Under the pieces are notes generated by a model that had not been told where the DNA came from, ran no database searches, and saw only the letters and a program-made list of their open reading frames with translations. 8,811 bases of DNA. Source: Flavobacterium sp. UBA807. Lineage in GTDB: Bacteria > Bacteroidota > Bacteroidia > Flavobacteriales > Flavobacteriaceae. Positions 8,786 to 8,811 of this stretch are shown one piece after another (position 1 is the first letter of the stretch; every line of letters begins with the position of its first letter). The DNA lies in the NCBI GenBank assembly GCA_002296885.1, contig DBIH01000035.1:1-8811 (forward strand), written 5' to 3'. The translations under genes were made by a program, and so were the position numbers.

Positions 8786-8811
8786 TAAAACTCCAGTAAA
8801 ATAAAGGTTTT

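Overview
The window looks like chromosomal DNA from a member of the Flavobacteriaceae, most likely Flavobacterium or a close relative. Three things point there: AT-rich DNA with A-rich rather than Shine-Dalgarno-like leaders, promoter boxes of the Bacteroidetes type (TTTG about 18-19 nt before TAnnTTTG), and the gene types (short MutA without a cobalamin domain, a TPR/transmembrane/HTH regulator, the series udk-ftsB-mutA-mutB). Species is not determinable by reading alone.

Layout. Positions 1-270 carry no protein gene. They hold sequence resembling dispersed flavobacterial intergenic repeats, a 20-bp perfect inverted repeat, and the terminator of a minus-strand tRNA-Pro(TGG) at 271-345, whose own promoter lies at 356-385. 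From 455 to 4947 on the plus strand runs a four-gene operon with almost no spacing: uridine kinase (udk), a DivIC/FtsB-like septum protein, and the small and large subunits of B12-dependent methylmalonyl-CoA mutase (mutA, mutB), closed by an intrinsic terminator. An AT-rich gap (4980-5192) precedes a monocistronic lipoprotein gene with an NTF2-like/DUF4440-type domain and its own strong terminator. A second coupled pair follows: a 67-aa DUF4287-like protein and a PLP-dependent, YbdL-like methionine aminotransferase. The last gene encodes a membrane-anchored TPR protein with a C-terminal LuxR-like HTH.

How the genes work together. MutA and MutB form the heterodimer that interconverts (R)-methylmalonyl-CoA and succinyl-CoA; only MutB carries the catalytic and cobalamin-binding residues. 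Udk makes UMP/CMP from uridine/cytidine, and the FtsB-like protein acts in the divisome; their co-transcription with mutAB is probably positional rather than pathway-based. The other genes form separate units.

Most of the window is ordinary housekeeping. The most notable signal is in mutB: a short perfect palindrome sits in frame in a region that is much shorter in typical mutases, and the N-terminal leader is built of low-complexity, repeat-like DNA. This resembles small mobile palindromes that insert into coding genes without breaking them. I do not see convincing evidence of a new multi-gene system.
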